Source: Acidimicrobiaceae bacterium (GTDB lineage Bacteria > Actinomycetota > Acidimicrobiia > Acidimicrobiales > Aldehydirespiratoraceae). From it: a stretch of 64,000 bases of DNA. Location of the stretch: contig VXTM01000004.1 of NCBI GenBank assembly GCA_009837445.1, forward strand, positions 158,900 through 222,899. The letters are read 5' to 3'. The notes beneath the pieces are model-generated. The model had not been told where the DNA came from, did not search any database, and saw only the letters and a program-made list of their open reading frames with translations. Both the position numbers and the translations under genes were made by a program. Of the stretch, positions 19,336-29,456 are shown in pieces; position 1 is the stretch's first letter; each line of letters begins with the position of its first letter.

Positions 19336-20316
19336 GTGAGCGGTGACACCGCTCCCGCGGTCGGCGTGTGGGTGTTCCCGGAGGCACCGGCGCCCGAACT
19401 GGTCGATCTCGCCCGCTATGTCGAGGATCTCGGCCTCGATGAGCTGTGGGTGGGCGACGAGGGCCCCGCACGCGACCCGTTCGCGGTGCTGGCCGCAGCC
19501 GCGGTGGTAACCGACCGGATCCGGCTGGCCACCGGCATCACCAACCCCTATGTGCGCCACCCCGGCGTGACCGCCGCCAGCATGCTCACCATCCACGAGC
19601 TCAGCGGCGGCCGAGCGGTGCTGGGGGTGGGCGCGGGAGGCCAGCTGTCGCTGGCGCCGTTCGGCCTGGAAGCCTCCCGACCGCTGCACCGCATGAGCGA
19701 GTTCCTCGACATCGCCGGCGCGGTCGCCACCGGCGAGCCCGCGGCCGGGTACTCGCCCCCCGACGTGGCCGTCACCGAAGCGGCCGCCGGTGGGCCGCTA
19801 CCCGTGTTCGTGGGCGCCCGCGGCCCCCGCCTGAACCGGCTCGCGTCGCAGCGGGCCGACGGTGCCTTCGTGTCGGGCATGCCCCCGTTCCGGTATCCGG
19901 CCGTGGTCGGCTGGGCCCGCTCGGTGCGCTCGATCGACATCGCGCTGTACCCGAGCGTGGCGTTCACCGAGAAGGCGATAGAGCGGCACCGGCCCGAGAT
20001 GGTCTGGGGACTGCTCGACACGCCACCGGAGGTGCGGGAGGCGCTCGGGCTCGACCTGGCCGCCGTGCAGGCCGCGGCCCAGGCGATCCGGGACGGCGAC
20101 CCCGAACCGGCACGAAAGCTGGTCGACGACACGGTGCTCGAACGGGTGATGCTGGTGGGAGAACCCTCGGTTGTGGGCAGCCGACTGGCAGATCTCGTGC
20201 GCGAGCATCGACCCACGAGCATCGGGCTGGCACTGCTCCAGGAAGACCTGCGCGAGGGCGTGGACCATGCGGCTGAGGCCTTCGCAGCCATGACCGCCGA
20301 ACTCGGAGGCGGCTGA
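19336..20316 (+). CDS. LLM class oxidoreductase
   Basis: LGLDELWVGDEGPARDPFAVLAAAAVVTDRIRLATGITNPYVRHPGVTAAS. Confidence 0.9.
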   Translation: MSGDTAPAVGVWVFPEAPAPELVDLARYVEDLGLDELWVGDEGPARDPFAVLAAAAVVTDRIRLATGITNPYVRHPGVTAASMLTIHELSGGRAVLGVGAGGQLSLAPFGLEASRPLHRMSEFLDIAGAVATGEPAAGYSPPDVAVTEAAAGGPLPVFVGARGPRLNRLASQRADGAFVSGMPPFRYPAVVGWARSVRSIDIALYPSVAFTEKAIERHRPEMVWGLLDTPPEVREALGLDLAAVQAAAQAIRDGDPEPARKLVDDTVLERVMLVGEPSVVGSRLADLVREHRPTSIGLALLQEDLREGVDHAAEAFAAMTAELGGG

Positions 20317-21257
20317 TGGTCGGCGTGATCAACCATGTGGCCAACCCGGACGCCGGCCAGGCGGTGGCCCTCGCTCAGGCCGCCGAGGAGGCAGGGGCGC
20401 AGTGGATCGGCGTCGCCGATGCCTTCTGGTGGCGCGACGTGTGGATGCTGCTCGGCCGGGTCGCAGCCGCCACGGAGCGGATCAAGCTGGGGCCGGCCAT
20501 GACGAATCCGTACCTGCGCCACCGGTTCCACACCGCTTCTGCACTGGCCACCCTGCAGGAGATGGCGCCCGGGCGGGTGTTCTGCGGGATCGCGGCCGGC
20601 GGATCGGAGGTCACCGCCGCGGCCCGGATCTCCCGGCGTGACGCGCCGGCGATGGTCACCGAGCTCGTCGCCTTCCTGCGCGAGGTCGCCGGCGGCGGGA
20701 CGCTGGACGAGGCCTCCGGCCGCGGCCTCGACGTCGACCTTGATGCCGTCCCGATCCTGATGGCGGGACGGGGCGACCAGATGATGCGTGCCGCTGGTGC
20801 ACTGGCCGACCGGGTCCTGCTCTGGGCGATCCCCGCGTCGGATCTCCGGCGTTCTGTGTCGGTCATCCGTGACGGCGCCGCCCACCGGGACCGGCCGCCG
20901 GAGCTGATCTGGGCCCCACTCGTCCGCCACGACGACGCCCCGCACGCGTCGATCATGCACGTCGCCGTCTATGCGTCCCTCAACACGGCGGCGGACGTGC
21001 GCCAGGAGTGGGGACTGGACGGCAGTCTCGTCGAAGACATCCGGGAACAGCTCGTACGGGGCGACACCGCGGCCGCCGCAGACCTGGTTCCTCCCACCGC
21101 GCTTGGAGATCTGATCTTCGAGAGTCCCGACCCCGCACCTATCGCGGCCATCGCCCGCGAGCTCGGCGTGTCGTCGCTGGCGGTGCCCGGATTCGACCCC
21201 GCCACCGTCGGCGGCCACGTCAGCTGGGCTGCATCAGTCGAGACCCTGTTCACCTAG
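20316..21257 (+). CDS. LLM class oxidoreductase
   Basis: AGAQWIGVADAFWWRDVWMLLGRVAAATERIKLGPAMTNPYLRHRFHTASALATLQEM; 1-nt overlap with upstream LLM gene. Confidence 0.9.
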   Translation: MVGVINHVANPDAGQAVALAQAAEEAGAQWIGVADAFWWRDVWMLLGRVAAATERIKLGPAMTNPYLRHRFHTASALATLQEMAPGRVFCGIAAGGSEVTAAARISRRDAPAMVTELVAFLREVAGGGTLDEASGRGLDVDLDAVPILMAGRGDQMMRAAGALADRVLLWAIPASDLRRSVSVIRDGAAHRDRPPELIWAPLVRHDDAPHASIMHVAVYASLNTAADVRQEWGLDGSLVEDIREQLVRGDTAAAADLVPPTALGDLIFESPDPAPIAAIARELGVSSLAVPGFDPATVGGHVSWAASVETLFT

Positions 21258-21310
21258 CCATCCAGCCGCGCCTCACGGGGCCCGAGCGCGTATGGGGCAG
21301 ACTGGCGGCC

Positions 21311-22684
21311 GTGCCCGGCCTCCTCCTGCGCGACATCGCTCATCTGGTGACCTTCGACGCCGACGACCGGGAGTTGCAAGACGTAGATCTGCGCATCGCC
21401 GGAGGGCGGGTCGCCGAGATCGGACAGCTGCAGCCCGCGCCCGGCGAGGAGGTTGTGAATGCCTCCGGGCTGCTGGTGCTGCCGGGCATGATCAACGCCC
21501 ACCAGCATCTCTACCAGGTGGGCCTGCGCTGCATCGCCGAGCTGGAACGAGCCACCCTCGGGACCTGGCTCTCAGGCCTCGGGCAACTGTGCATGCGGTG
21601 GTGGCGCGACGGGTACTTCACCCCGGAGTCGGTGGCGGCACTGGCTCGCGCCGGCATGGTGGAGTCGCTGCTGTGCGGGGTGACCACCATCGCCGATCAG
21701 CACTACTTCTTCCCCGGCGGGGTGACAGCGCCCTACATCGAGGCCACCATCGAGGCTGCCAGGGAGGTGGGAATCCGTCTGCACGCCGGGCGAGGCACCA
21801 TGACGATGGGCCACCGCGACGGCGGCATGGCGCCCGACGAGACCTGCCAGACCATCGACGAGGTGGTGCGCCACTCCTCGGAGTTGATCAGCGAGTATCA
21901 CGATCCCGACCCGATGGCCCGGATCCGCATCCACCTGGCGCCCTGCGGACCGCACGTCGATCACCCGGAGCTGTACACCGTCTTCGCCGAACTGGCGGCC
22001 GAGCATCCCGGAGTGGGCCTGCACACCCACCTCTACGAGCAGATCGACACCGAGTTCTGCCGTCAGCGCTACGGCCGGACACCGTGGGAGGTCATCGGCG
22101 AAGCCGGCTGGCACCGCGACAACACCTGGCTGGCCCACATGGTGGACGCTCCGGTCGCCGAGGTAGCCGATTACGCCGCCGCCGGCGTGGGACTGGTGCA
22201 CCTCATCGCCCCCGACCTGCGCATGGGATTCGGTCTGGCGCCCGTGCGGGAGTGGTTGGAGGCGGGCTGCACGGTCGGTTTCGGCACGACCGGGTCGGCC
22301 TCCAACGACGGCTGCAACCAGTTGGGTGACTTGCGGCTGGCCGCGCTGGCCCACCGCCTACCGAGCGCCGACCCGGACCGATGGCTGTCCGTCCGGGAGC
22401 TGCTGGCGATGGCGACTCGAGGCTCGGCTCGCTGTCTGGGCCGCCCTGCCCTGGGCGTGATCGAGCCGGGCGCGGCCGCCGACCTGGCCGCGTGGGACAT
22501 CACGTCGGTGGACCGGGTGGGTGTGCACGACCCGGTCGCAGGCCTGCTGATGACCGGCCTGTCGGACCGGGTCGAACTGGTGACGGTGGCCGGTGAGGTG
22601 GTGGTGCGCGACGGCCGCTGCGTGAGCGCCGACGAGGAAACGGTGGCCGCCGGCGCGCACGCGGCTCTACCGCCACCGGCATAA
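21311..22684 (+). CDS. Amidohydrolase (8-oxoguanine deaminase/chlorohydrolase-like)
   Basis: VLPGMINAHQHLYQVGLRCIAELE; LHTHLYEQIDTEFC; VGFGTTGSASNDGCNQLGDLRLA. Confidence 0.87.
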   Translation: MPGLLLRDIAHLVTFDADDRELQDVDLRIAGGRVAEIGQLQPAPGEEVVNASGLLVLPGMINAHQHLYQVGLRCIAELERATLGTWLSGLGQLCMRWWRDGYFTPESVAALARAGMVESLLCGVTTIADQHYFFPGGVTAPYIEATIEAAREVGIRLHAGRGTMTMGHRDGGMAPDETCQTIDEVVRHSSELISEYHDPDPMARIRIHLAPCGPHVDHPELYTVFAELAAEHPGVGLHTHLYEQIDTEFCRQRYGRTPWEVIGEAGWHRDNTWLAHMVDAPVAEVADYAAAGVGLVHLIAPDLRMGFGLAPVREWLEAGCTVGFGTTGSASNDGCNQLGDLRLAALAHRLPSADPDRWLSVRELLAMATRGSARCLGRPALGVIEPGAAADLAAWDITSVDRVGVHDPVAGLLMTGLSDRVELVTVAGEVVVRDGRCVSADEETVAAGAHAALPPPA

Positions 22685-22780
22685 CCGCCCGGCGCCGGCT
22701 CTGAAAGGTCCGTCAGCGGACGGCCATAACTGAAGTGTCGACGGCGGGCCCACAACAGCCGTGCCGAGGGCTCGGTGATT

Positions 22781-22822
22781 AGTAGTAGTTAGCACTTGAA
22801 TTAGAGGATAGGTACTACTACT
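22781..22822. promoter_or_regulatory. AT-rich inverted repeat upstream of tandem betaine-binding protein gene
   Basis: AGTAGTAGT (22781-22789) / ACTACTACT (22814-22822), 24-nt spacer, in an AT-rich island. Confidence 0.4.
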
Positions 22823-22900
22823 CTCCGGAAAACCGGGCACGAGCGTCTACGCCCACGACGGGGGTTGCGCAAAGGGCGCGGTTCGTTGATGAGCAAATGA

Positions 22901-24895
<1,995 letters not shown>

Positions 24896-24901
24896 AACAG
24901 G

Positions 24902-24929
24902 TTGACATAGTACTGCCAACGACTAAGTA
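24902..24929 (+). promoter_or_regulatory. Candidate promoter upstream of betaine ATPase gene
   Basis: TTGACA (24902-24907), 16-nt spacer, TAAGTA (24924-24929). Confidence 0.4.
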
Positions 24930-24938
24930 GCTAGAGTG

Positions 24939-24973
24939 CCGGCCGGGCGGAAGCGGACGCTTCCCCCGGCCGG
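24939..24973 (+). terminator. Strong GC stem-loop between SBP and ATPase genes (attenuator/processing element)
   Basis: CCGGCCGGG(C)GGAAGC-GGAC-GCTTCCCCCGGCCGG, one bulged nt; lies 5' of ATPase start. Confidence 0.6.
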
Positions 24974-24985
24974 TTCTCTGGAGGC

Positions 24986-26050
24986 GTGGATGGCAGCGAC
25001 GTGACCACGGACGCGATGATCTCGTGCCGGGACGTCTGGAAGCTGTACGGACCGGATCCCGAGAAGTTCCTCCGCCAGCACGACGGCGATCCCAGCGTCG
25101 AGGTGGTGAAGGACGCCGGATACATACCGGCCGTGGTGGCGGCAAGTCTCGATGTGATGCCGGGCGAGATCCTCGTGCTGATGGGGCTGAGCGGCTCGGG
25201 CAAGTCGACGCTGGTTCGCTGCCTGTCACGCCTGATCGAGCCGACCGCGGGCAGCGTCCACTTCGGCGGAGTCGATCTGCTGGCCGCGTCGGGACGTGAG
25301 CTGATCGACATCCGGCGCCACCGCATGGGCATGGTGTTCCAGCACTTCGCGCTGTTCCCCCATCGCACCGTGGCCGAGAACATCGTGTTCCCGCTGGAGG
25401 TCCAGGGCGTCGACAGCGCCACGCGCCAGGCCCGGGCTGCCGAGATCCTCGCCCTGGTGGGACTGGAGGGGCGCGGCGGCTACTACCCACGGGAGCTCTC
25501 CGGCGGCCAGCAGCAGCGCGTCGGCATCGGCCGGTCGCTGGCGGTGGAGCCCGACGTGTGGTTCCTGGACGAGCCCTTCTCCGCGCTCGACCCGCTGATC
25601 CGGCGGGAGATGCAGGACGAGTTCCTGCGGCTCCAGTCGGTGCTGCACAAGACGATCGTCTTCATCACCCACGACTTCAGCGAGGCGATCCGCCTGGCCG
25701 ACCGCATCGCCATCCTCTACGAGGGCCAGATCGTGCAGATCGGCCGGGCCGAGGATCTGGTGACCCAGCCGGCCACCGACTACGTGCGGAACTTCGCCCG
25801 CGACGTGCAGCGCGACCGGATCCTCACCGCCGCCAGCGTGATGGGCGATGTGGCCGACGCCGATGCCGGCGCGGGGACGGTGGACGCCGGCGCGTTACTG
25901 CGCGAGATCGCTCCCGTCGTGCTGGCCAGCACGAGCCCGATGCGGGTGGTCGAGGAGGGTGTGGCGGTGGGGAGCCTCACCCGCGACGCCGTGATCGACG
26001 CCGTGTGGGGCGCGAGCGACTCCGAGGGCGCAGACTCCGGCGCCGGCTGA
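24986..26050 (+). CDS. Glycine betaine/proline ABC transporter ATPase (ProV/OpuAA-like)
   Basis: [68 protein letters not shown]; short C-terminal CBS remnant. Confidence 0.93.
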   Translation: MDGSDVTTDAMISCRDVWKLYGPDPEKFLRQHDGDPSVEVVKDAGYIPAVVAASLDVMPGEILVLMGLSGSGKSTLVRCLSRLIEPTAGSVHFGGVDLLAASGRELIDIRRHRMGMVFQHFALFPHRTVAENIVFPLEVQGVDSATRQARAAEILALVGLEGRGGYYPRELSGGQQQRVGIGRSLAVEPDVWFLDEPFSALDPLIRREMQDEFLRLQSVLHKTIVFITHDFSEAIRLADRIAILYEGQIVQIGRAEDLVTQPATDYVRNFARDVQRDRILTAASVMGDVADADAGAGTVDAGALLREIAPVVLASTSPMRVVEEGVAVGSLTRDAVIDAVWGASDSEGADSGAG

Positions 26051-28263
26051 TGGCTGCGACCGTCGAGTCCGCGGCACCTGAGAGCCTCCTGGAGCGGTTC
26101 CACCGCACGCGGGGCTGGCGCATGGCACTGCTGCTGCTGTCGCCCTACATCGTCATTCAGATCATCCATCAGGCCGCTCCGGGCCTGTTCCCCGACTGGC
26201 TGTCGAAGCTGGGCGACTTCAGGTTCCTGCCCGACTGGGCCAACGAAGCCCTGCTGTACCTCAAGGACGAGGAGCTGCTCGGGCTGTTCAACTTCAAGGA
26301 CGTCACCCGGACGGTGTCGGGCTGGCTGGAGTACCCCCTGGACCTGAGCGAGCAGCTGCTGATCTCGGGCGGGGACTCCTTCGGTTGGGGTCCGGTGCCC
26401 TGGATCGTGATCATCGGCCTCCTCACCGGGATCGGCGCCCTGCTCGGCGGCTGGCGGCTGGCGGCGCTGGCCGGCGCCTGCGCGCTGTATCTGGCGCTGT
26501 TCAACACCCTCGGCTGGGGCGCGGTGCCCTGGGTAGTGCTCGTGGGCCTCTTCGCGGTGGCCGGGGCCAAGCTGGGCGGGTGGCGGCTGGCGCTTCTGGC
26601 CGGCGCGTGCTCGCTGTACCTGGCCGTGTTCGGCGTGTGGAAGGACTCCATGATCACGCTGTCGATCGTGTTCGTGGTGGCGCCGCTGGCTGCGCTGATC
26701 GGCTGGGCCTCGGGGCTCGTCGCCGTGAAGGCCAGGTGGTTCGAGGCACTGCTGGTGCCGGTGCTCAACGTGATGCAGTCGATGCCGCACTTCTCGTACC
26801 TGCTGCCGATCTCGGTGTTCATCGGCATCGGCGACGAGGCCGGCGCAATTGCCACTGTCCTGTTCGCTGTGCCACCCATGGCCAGGCTCACCATCCTGGG
26901 CCTGCGCTCAGTGTCGGTGGAGGTGCGCGAGGCCGGCCTGATGTCGGGATGCACCAAGTGGCAGATGCTGTGGCGCGTCGAGATGCCGGCGGCCCGCCCG
27001 CAGCTGCTGGTCGGCATCAACCAGGTGCTCATGCAGTGCTTCGGTATGACCGTGCTGGCCTCCTTCGTCGGCACCCGCGGCCTGGGCCTGCCGCTGTTGA
27101 ACTACCTGCAGAGCCTCAGGATCGGCAAGGCCCTGGAGGTGGGGGTGGCCATCGTGTTGATGGCGATCATGCTCGACCGGCTGGGCCAGGCCCTGGGCGC
27201 CCGCCGGCCCACCCACATCGACATGACCAAGAGCTGGGCGGCTCGGCACCCGTACTGGATCGCAGGCCCGGCCGTTGCCGCAGCTGGGCTCGTGCTGGCC
27301 CGGCTGACCGAGTACGCCGCGCTGCTGCCCAGGGGCGGGATAGTCAGCACGGACCGGCTCTGGGAGCTGCGCCTTCCCGGGACCGACATCGTCCTGATCG
27401 ACGGGCGCAAGGGGGCGACAGTCAGCACCGAGCCGTTCTGGGAGTGGTTGGTCGACTGGGTGCAACTCAACTTGAAGGCCCCGCTCGGCCACTTCCGGGA
27501 CTTCATGATCCTGGAGATCCTGTTCCCGATGCGGGACGCCTTCCAGTCACTGCCCTGGATCGGGCTGCTGGTTCTCGTCGCCGCGGTCGGCTGGCGCTTC
27601 GGGGGCTGGCGCCTGGCCGCCATCGTGGCCATGTTCGTCGCCTACCTGGCCTTCTCGGGGTTCTGGATCGAATCGATGGAGACGCTGTACCTAGTGGTGG
27701 CCGCCCTCATAGTGAGCGTGATCATCGGGGTCCCGATCGGGATCTTCGCCTCCACTTCGGCCCGGCGCTACGCCGCGGTGCAGGTCGTGCTGGACACCTT
27801 CCAGGTGCTGCCCTCGTTCATCTACCTGATCCCGGTGGTGATGCTGTTCAGGGTGGGACCGGTAGCCGCCCTCACCGCCATCGTCATCTACGCCACGGTC
27901 CCGGCCGTGCGCTACACGATGCTCGGGCTGCGCAACGTCCCCCAGGACATGATCGAGGCGGCCGAGATGTCCGGCTGCACCCGGGCCCAGGTGCTGCGCA
28001 AGGTGAAGTTCCCGATGGCCTTCCCCGAGATCATGCTGGGTATGAACCAGGTGCTGCTGTTCGGGCTGCTGCTGGTGATCATCTCCGCCTTCATCGGCGG
28101 CATCGACGGCCTCGGCGACGACATCCTGCTGGCCCGCACAGAGCAGGCCCTGGTGGGCGAGGGCATCGTCGCGGGGTTCAACGTGGCCGTCATCGGGCTC
28201 ACCGCCGACCAGCTCATCACCAACTACGCACGGGAACGCAAGGCCCAGCTAGGCATCGACTAG
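26050..28263 (+). CDS. Glycine betaine ABC permease with two fused ProW-type permease domains
   Basis: Two EAA loops: EAGLMSGCTKWQMLWRVEMPAARPQLLVGINQV and EAAEMSGCTRAQVLRKVKFPMAFPEIMLGMNQV; ATGA overlap with ATPase. Confidence 0.92.
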   Translation: MAATVESAAPESLLERFHRTRGWRMALLLLSPYIVIQIIHQAAPGLFPDWLSKLGDFRFLPDWANEALLYLKDEELLGLFNFKDVTRTVSGWLEYPLDLSEQLLISGGDSFGWGPVPWIVIIGLLTGIGALLGGWRLAALAGACALYLALFNTLGWGAVPWVVLVGLFAVAGAKLGGWRLALLAGACSLYLAVFGVWKDSMITLSIVFVVAPLAALIGWASGLVAVKARWFEALLVPVLNVMQSMPHFSYLLPISVFIGIGDEAGAIATVLFAVPPMARLTILGLRSVSVEVREAGLMSGCTKWQMLWRVEMPAARPQLLVGINQVLMQCFGMTVLASFVGTRGLGLPLLNYLQSLRIGKALEVGVAIVLMAIMLDRLGQALGARRPTHIDMTKSWAARHPYWIAGPAVAAAGLVLARLTEYAALLPRGGIVSTDRLWELRLPGTDIVLIDGRKGATVSTEPFWEWLVDWVQLNLKAPLGHFRDFMILEILFPMRDAFQSLPWIGLLVLVAAVGWRFGGWRLAAIVAMFVAYLAFSGFWIESMETLYLVVAALIVSVIIGVPIGIFASTSARRYAAVQVVLDTFQVLPSFIYLIPVVMLFRVGPVAALTAIVIYATVPAVRYTMLGLRNVPQDMIEAAEMSGCTRAQVLRKVKFPMAFPEIMLGMNQVLLFGLLLVIISAFIGGIDGLGDDILLARTEQALVGEGIVAGFNVAVIGLTADQLITNYARERKAQLGID

Positions 28264-28321
28264 AGGGCCGCCCGGATTGGCGAGGGCTTCGAGGGCTTGG
28301 CCCGCGTCTAGCGGTCACTCC

Positions 28322-28333
28322 TAGGATGCGCCC
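28322..28333 (+). promoter_or_regulatory. Leaderless-type -10 element (TAGGAT, 6 nt 5' of ATG)
   Basis: CTCCTAGGATGCGCCC-ATG, shared with the 41383 paralog. Confidence 0.5.
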
Positions 28334-29104
28334 ATGACCACACTGGGACCTTACGAAGACGTCACTGTCGACATCGACGACGACTACGTCGCCACCGTCA
28401 CCATCCACCGTCCGCCCAACAACTTCTTCGACTACAAGCTGGTGGCCTCCATCAGGGCCGCGTTCGAGGACATCGACGACCATCCCGGCGCCCGGGCCAT
28501 CGTGCTGGGGTCAGAGGGCAAGCACTTCTGCGCGGGCGGCGACTTCTACAGCGACGAGGAGGAGCTGGTGCCTCCTCTGTACCGGGATGCGATCGCCCTG
28601 TTCGCCTGCAAGACGCCGGTAGTCGCCAGAGTGCAGGGAGCCGCAGTGGGGGGAGGCATCGGGCTGGCCATGGTGTGCGACTTCCGGGTGGCTGCGCCCG
28701 AGGCCCGCTTCTGCGCCAACTTCTCGCTGCTGGGCTTCCATCACGGCATGGGGCTGACGGTCACACTCCCCCGCGCCGTGGGACATCAGGTCGCGCTGGA
28801 GGTGCTCTACACCGGCAAGAGATTCAAGGGCGAGGAAGCGTTCGAGATGGGGCTGTGCGACGAGTTGGTGTCCCTCGACCAGCTCGACGAAGCCGCCCAC
28901 CGCAAGGCCGCGACCATCGCTGCGGCCGGACCGCTGGCCATTCGGGCCATACGGGAGACCATGCGCGGCGACCTGCACGCTCTTGTGCGGGCCGCAGCCG
29001 GCCGGGAGGCGCAGGAGCAATACCTTCTAGAGGTCACCGACGACTTCACTGAGGGCGTCGCCGCCTACGGCGCCCGCCGAACACCCCACTTCCCCGGCAC
29101 TTAG
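28334..29104 (+). CDS. Enoyl-CoA hydratase/isomerase family protein
   Basis: GKHFCAGGDF; VQGAAVGGGIGLAMVCDFRVA. Confidence 0.93.
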   Translation: MTTLGPYEDVTVDIDDDYVATVTIHRPPNNFFDYKLVASIRAAFEDIDDHPGARAIVLGSEGKHFCAGGDFYSDEEELVPPLYRDAIALFACKTPVVARVQGAAVGGGIGLAMVCDFRVAAPEARFCANFSLLGFHHGMGLTVTLPRAVGHQVALEVLYTGKRFKGEEAFEMGLCDELVSLDQLDEAAHRKAATIAAAGPLAIRAIRETMRGDLHALVRAAAGREAQEQYLLEVTDDFTEGVAAYGARRTPHFPGT

Positions 29105-29148
29105 CCGGCGGGCTCTTCCCAAGGCCGTCGAGATGATCGGAGCTGACG

Positions 29149-29370
29149 TTGCATGAAGTGCGGGCCGAGATCACGGCCAACGTGATACTGGTGCAGGTCG
29201 AGGCCGGTCAGCAGGTCGCGGAGGGCGACGAGCTGGTCATTCTCGAGTCGATGAAGATGGAGATACCGGTTCTCGCGCCAGTCGACGGCATCGTCGCGGA
29301 GGTCGCACTCTCGGCCGGGTCCACCGTGGCTGAGGGCGATCTCGTCGCCGTCATCGACAACTCCGGCTGA
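29149..29370 (+). CDS. Biotin/lipoyl carrier protein (BCCP-like, about 73 aa)
   Basis: LVILESMKMEIPVLAPVDGIVAEV biotinylation motif; TTG start as tracked, GTG at 29158 possible. Confidence 0.88.
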   Translation: MHEVRAEITANVILVQVEAGQQVAEGDELVILESMKMEIPVLAPVDGIVAEVALSAGSTVAEGDLVAVIDNSG

Positions 29371-29456
29371 CCTTCGACAACTTGGCAGACCTAATTGTCT
29401 GAAGTATTGTCCGATCGGCTCCGCCCGGGGGGATGGGCAGAGCTAAGGGAGGAACC

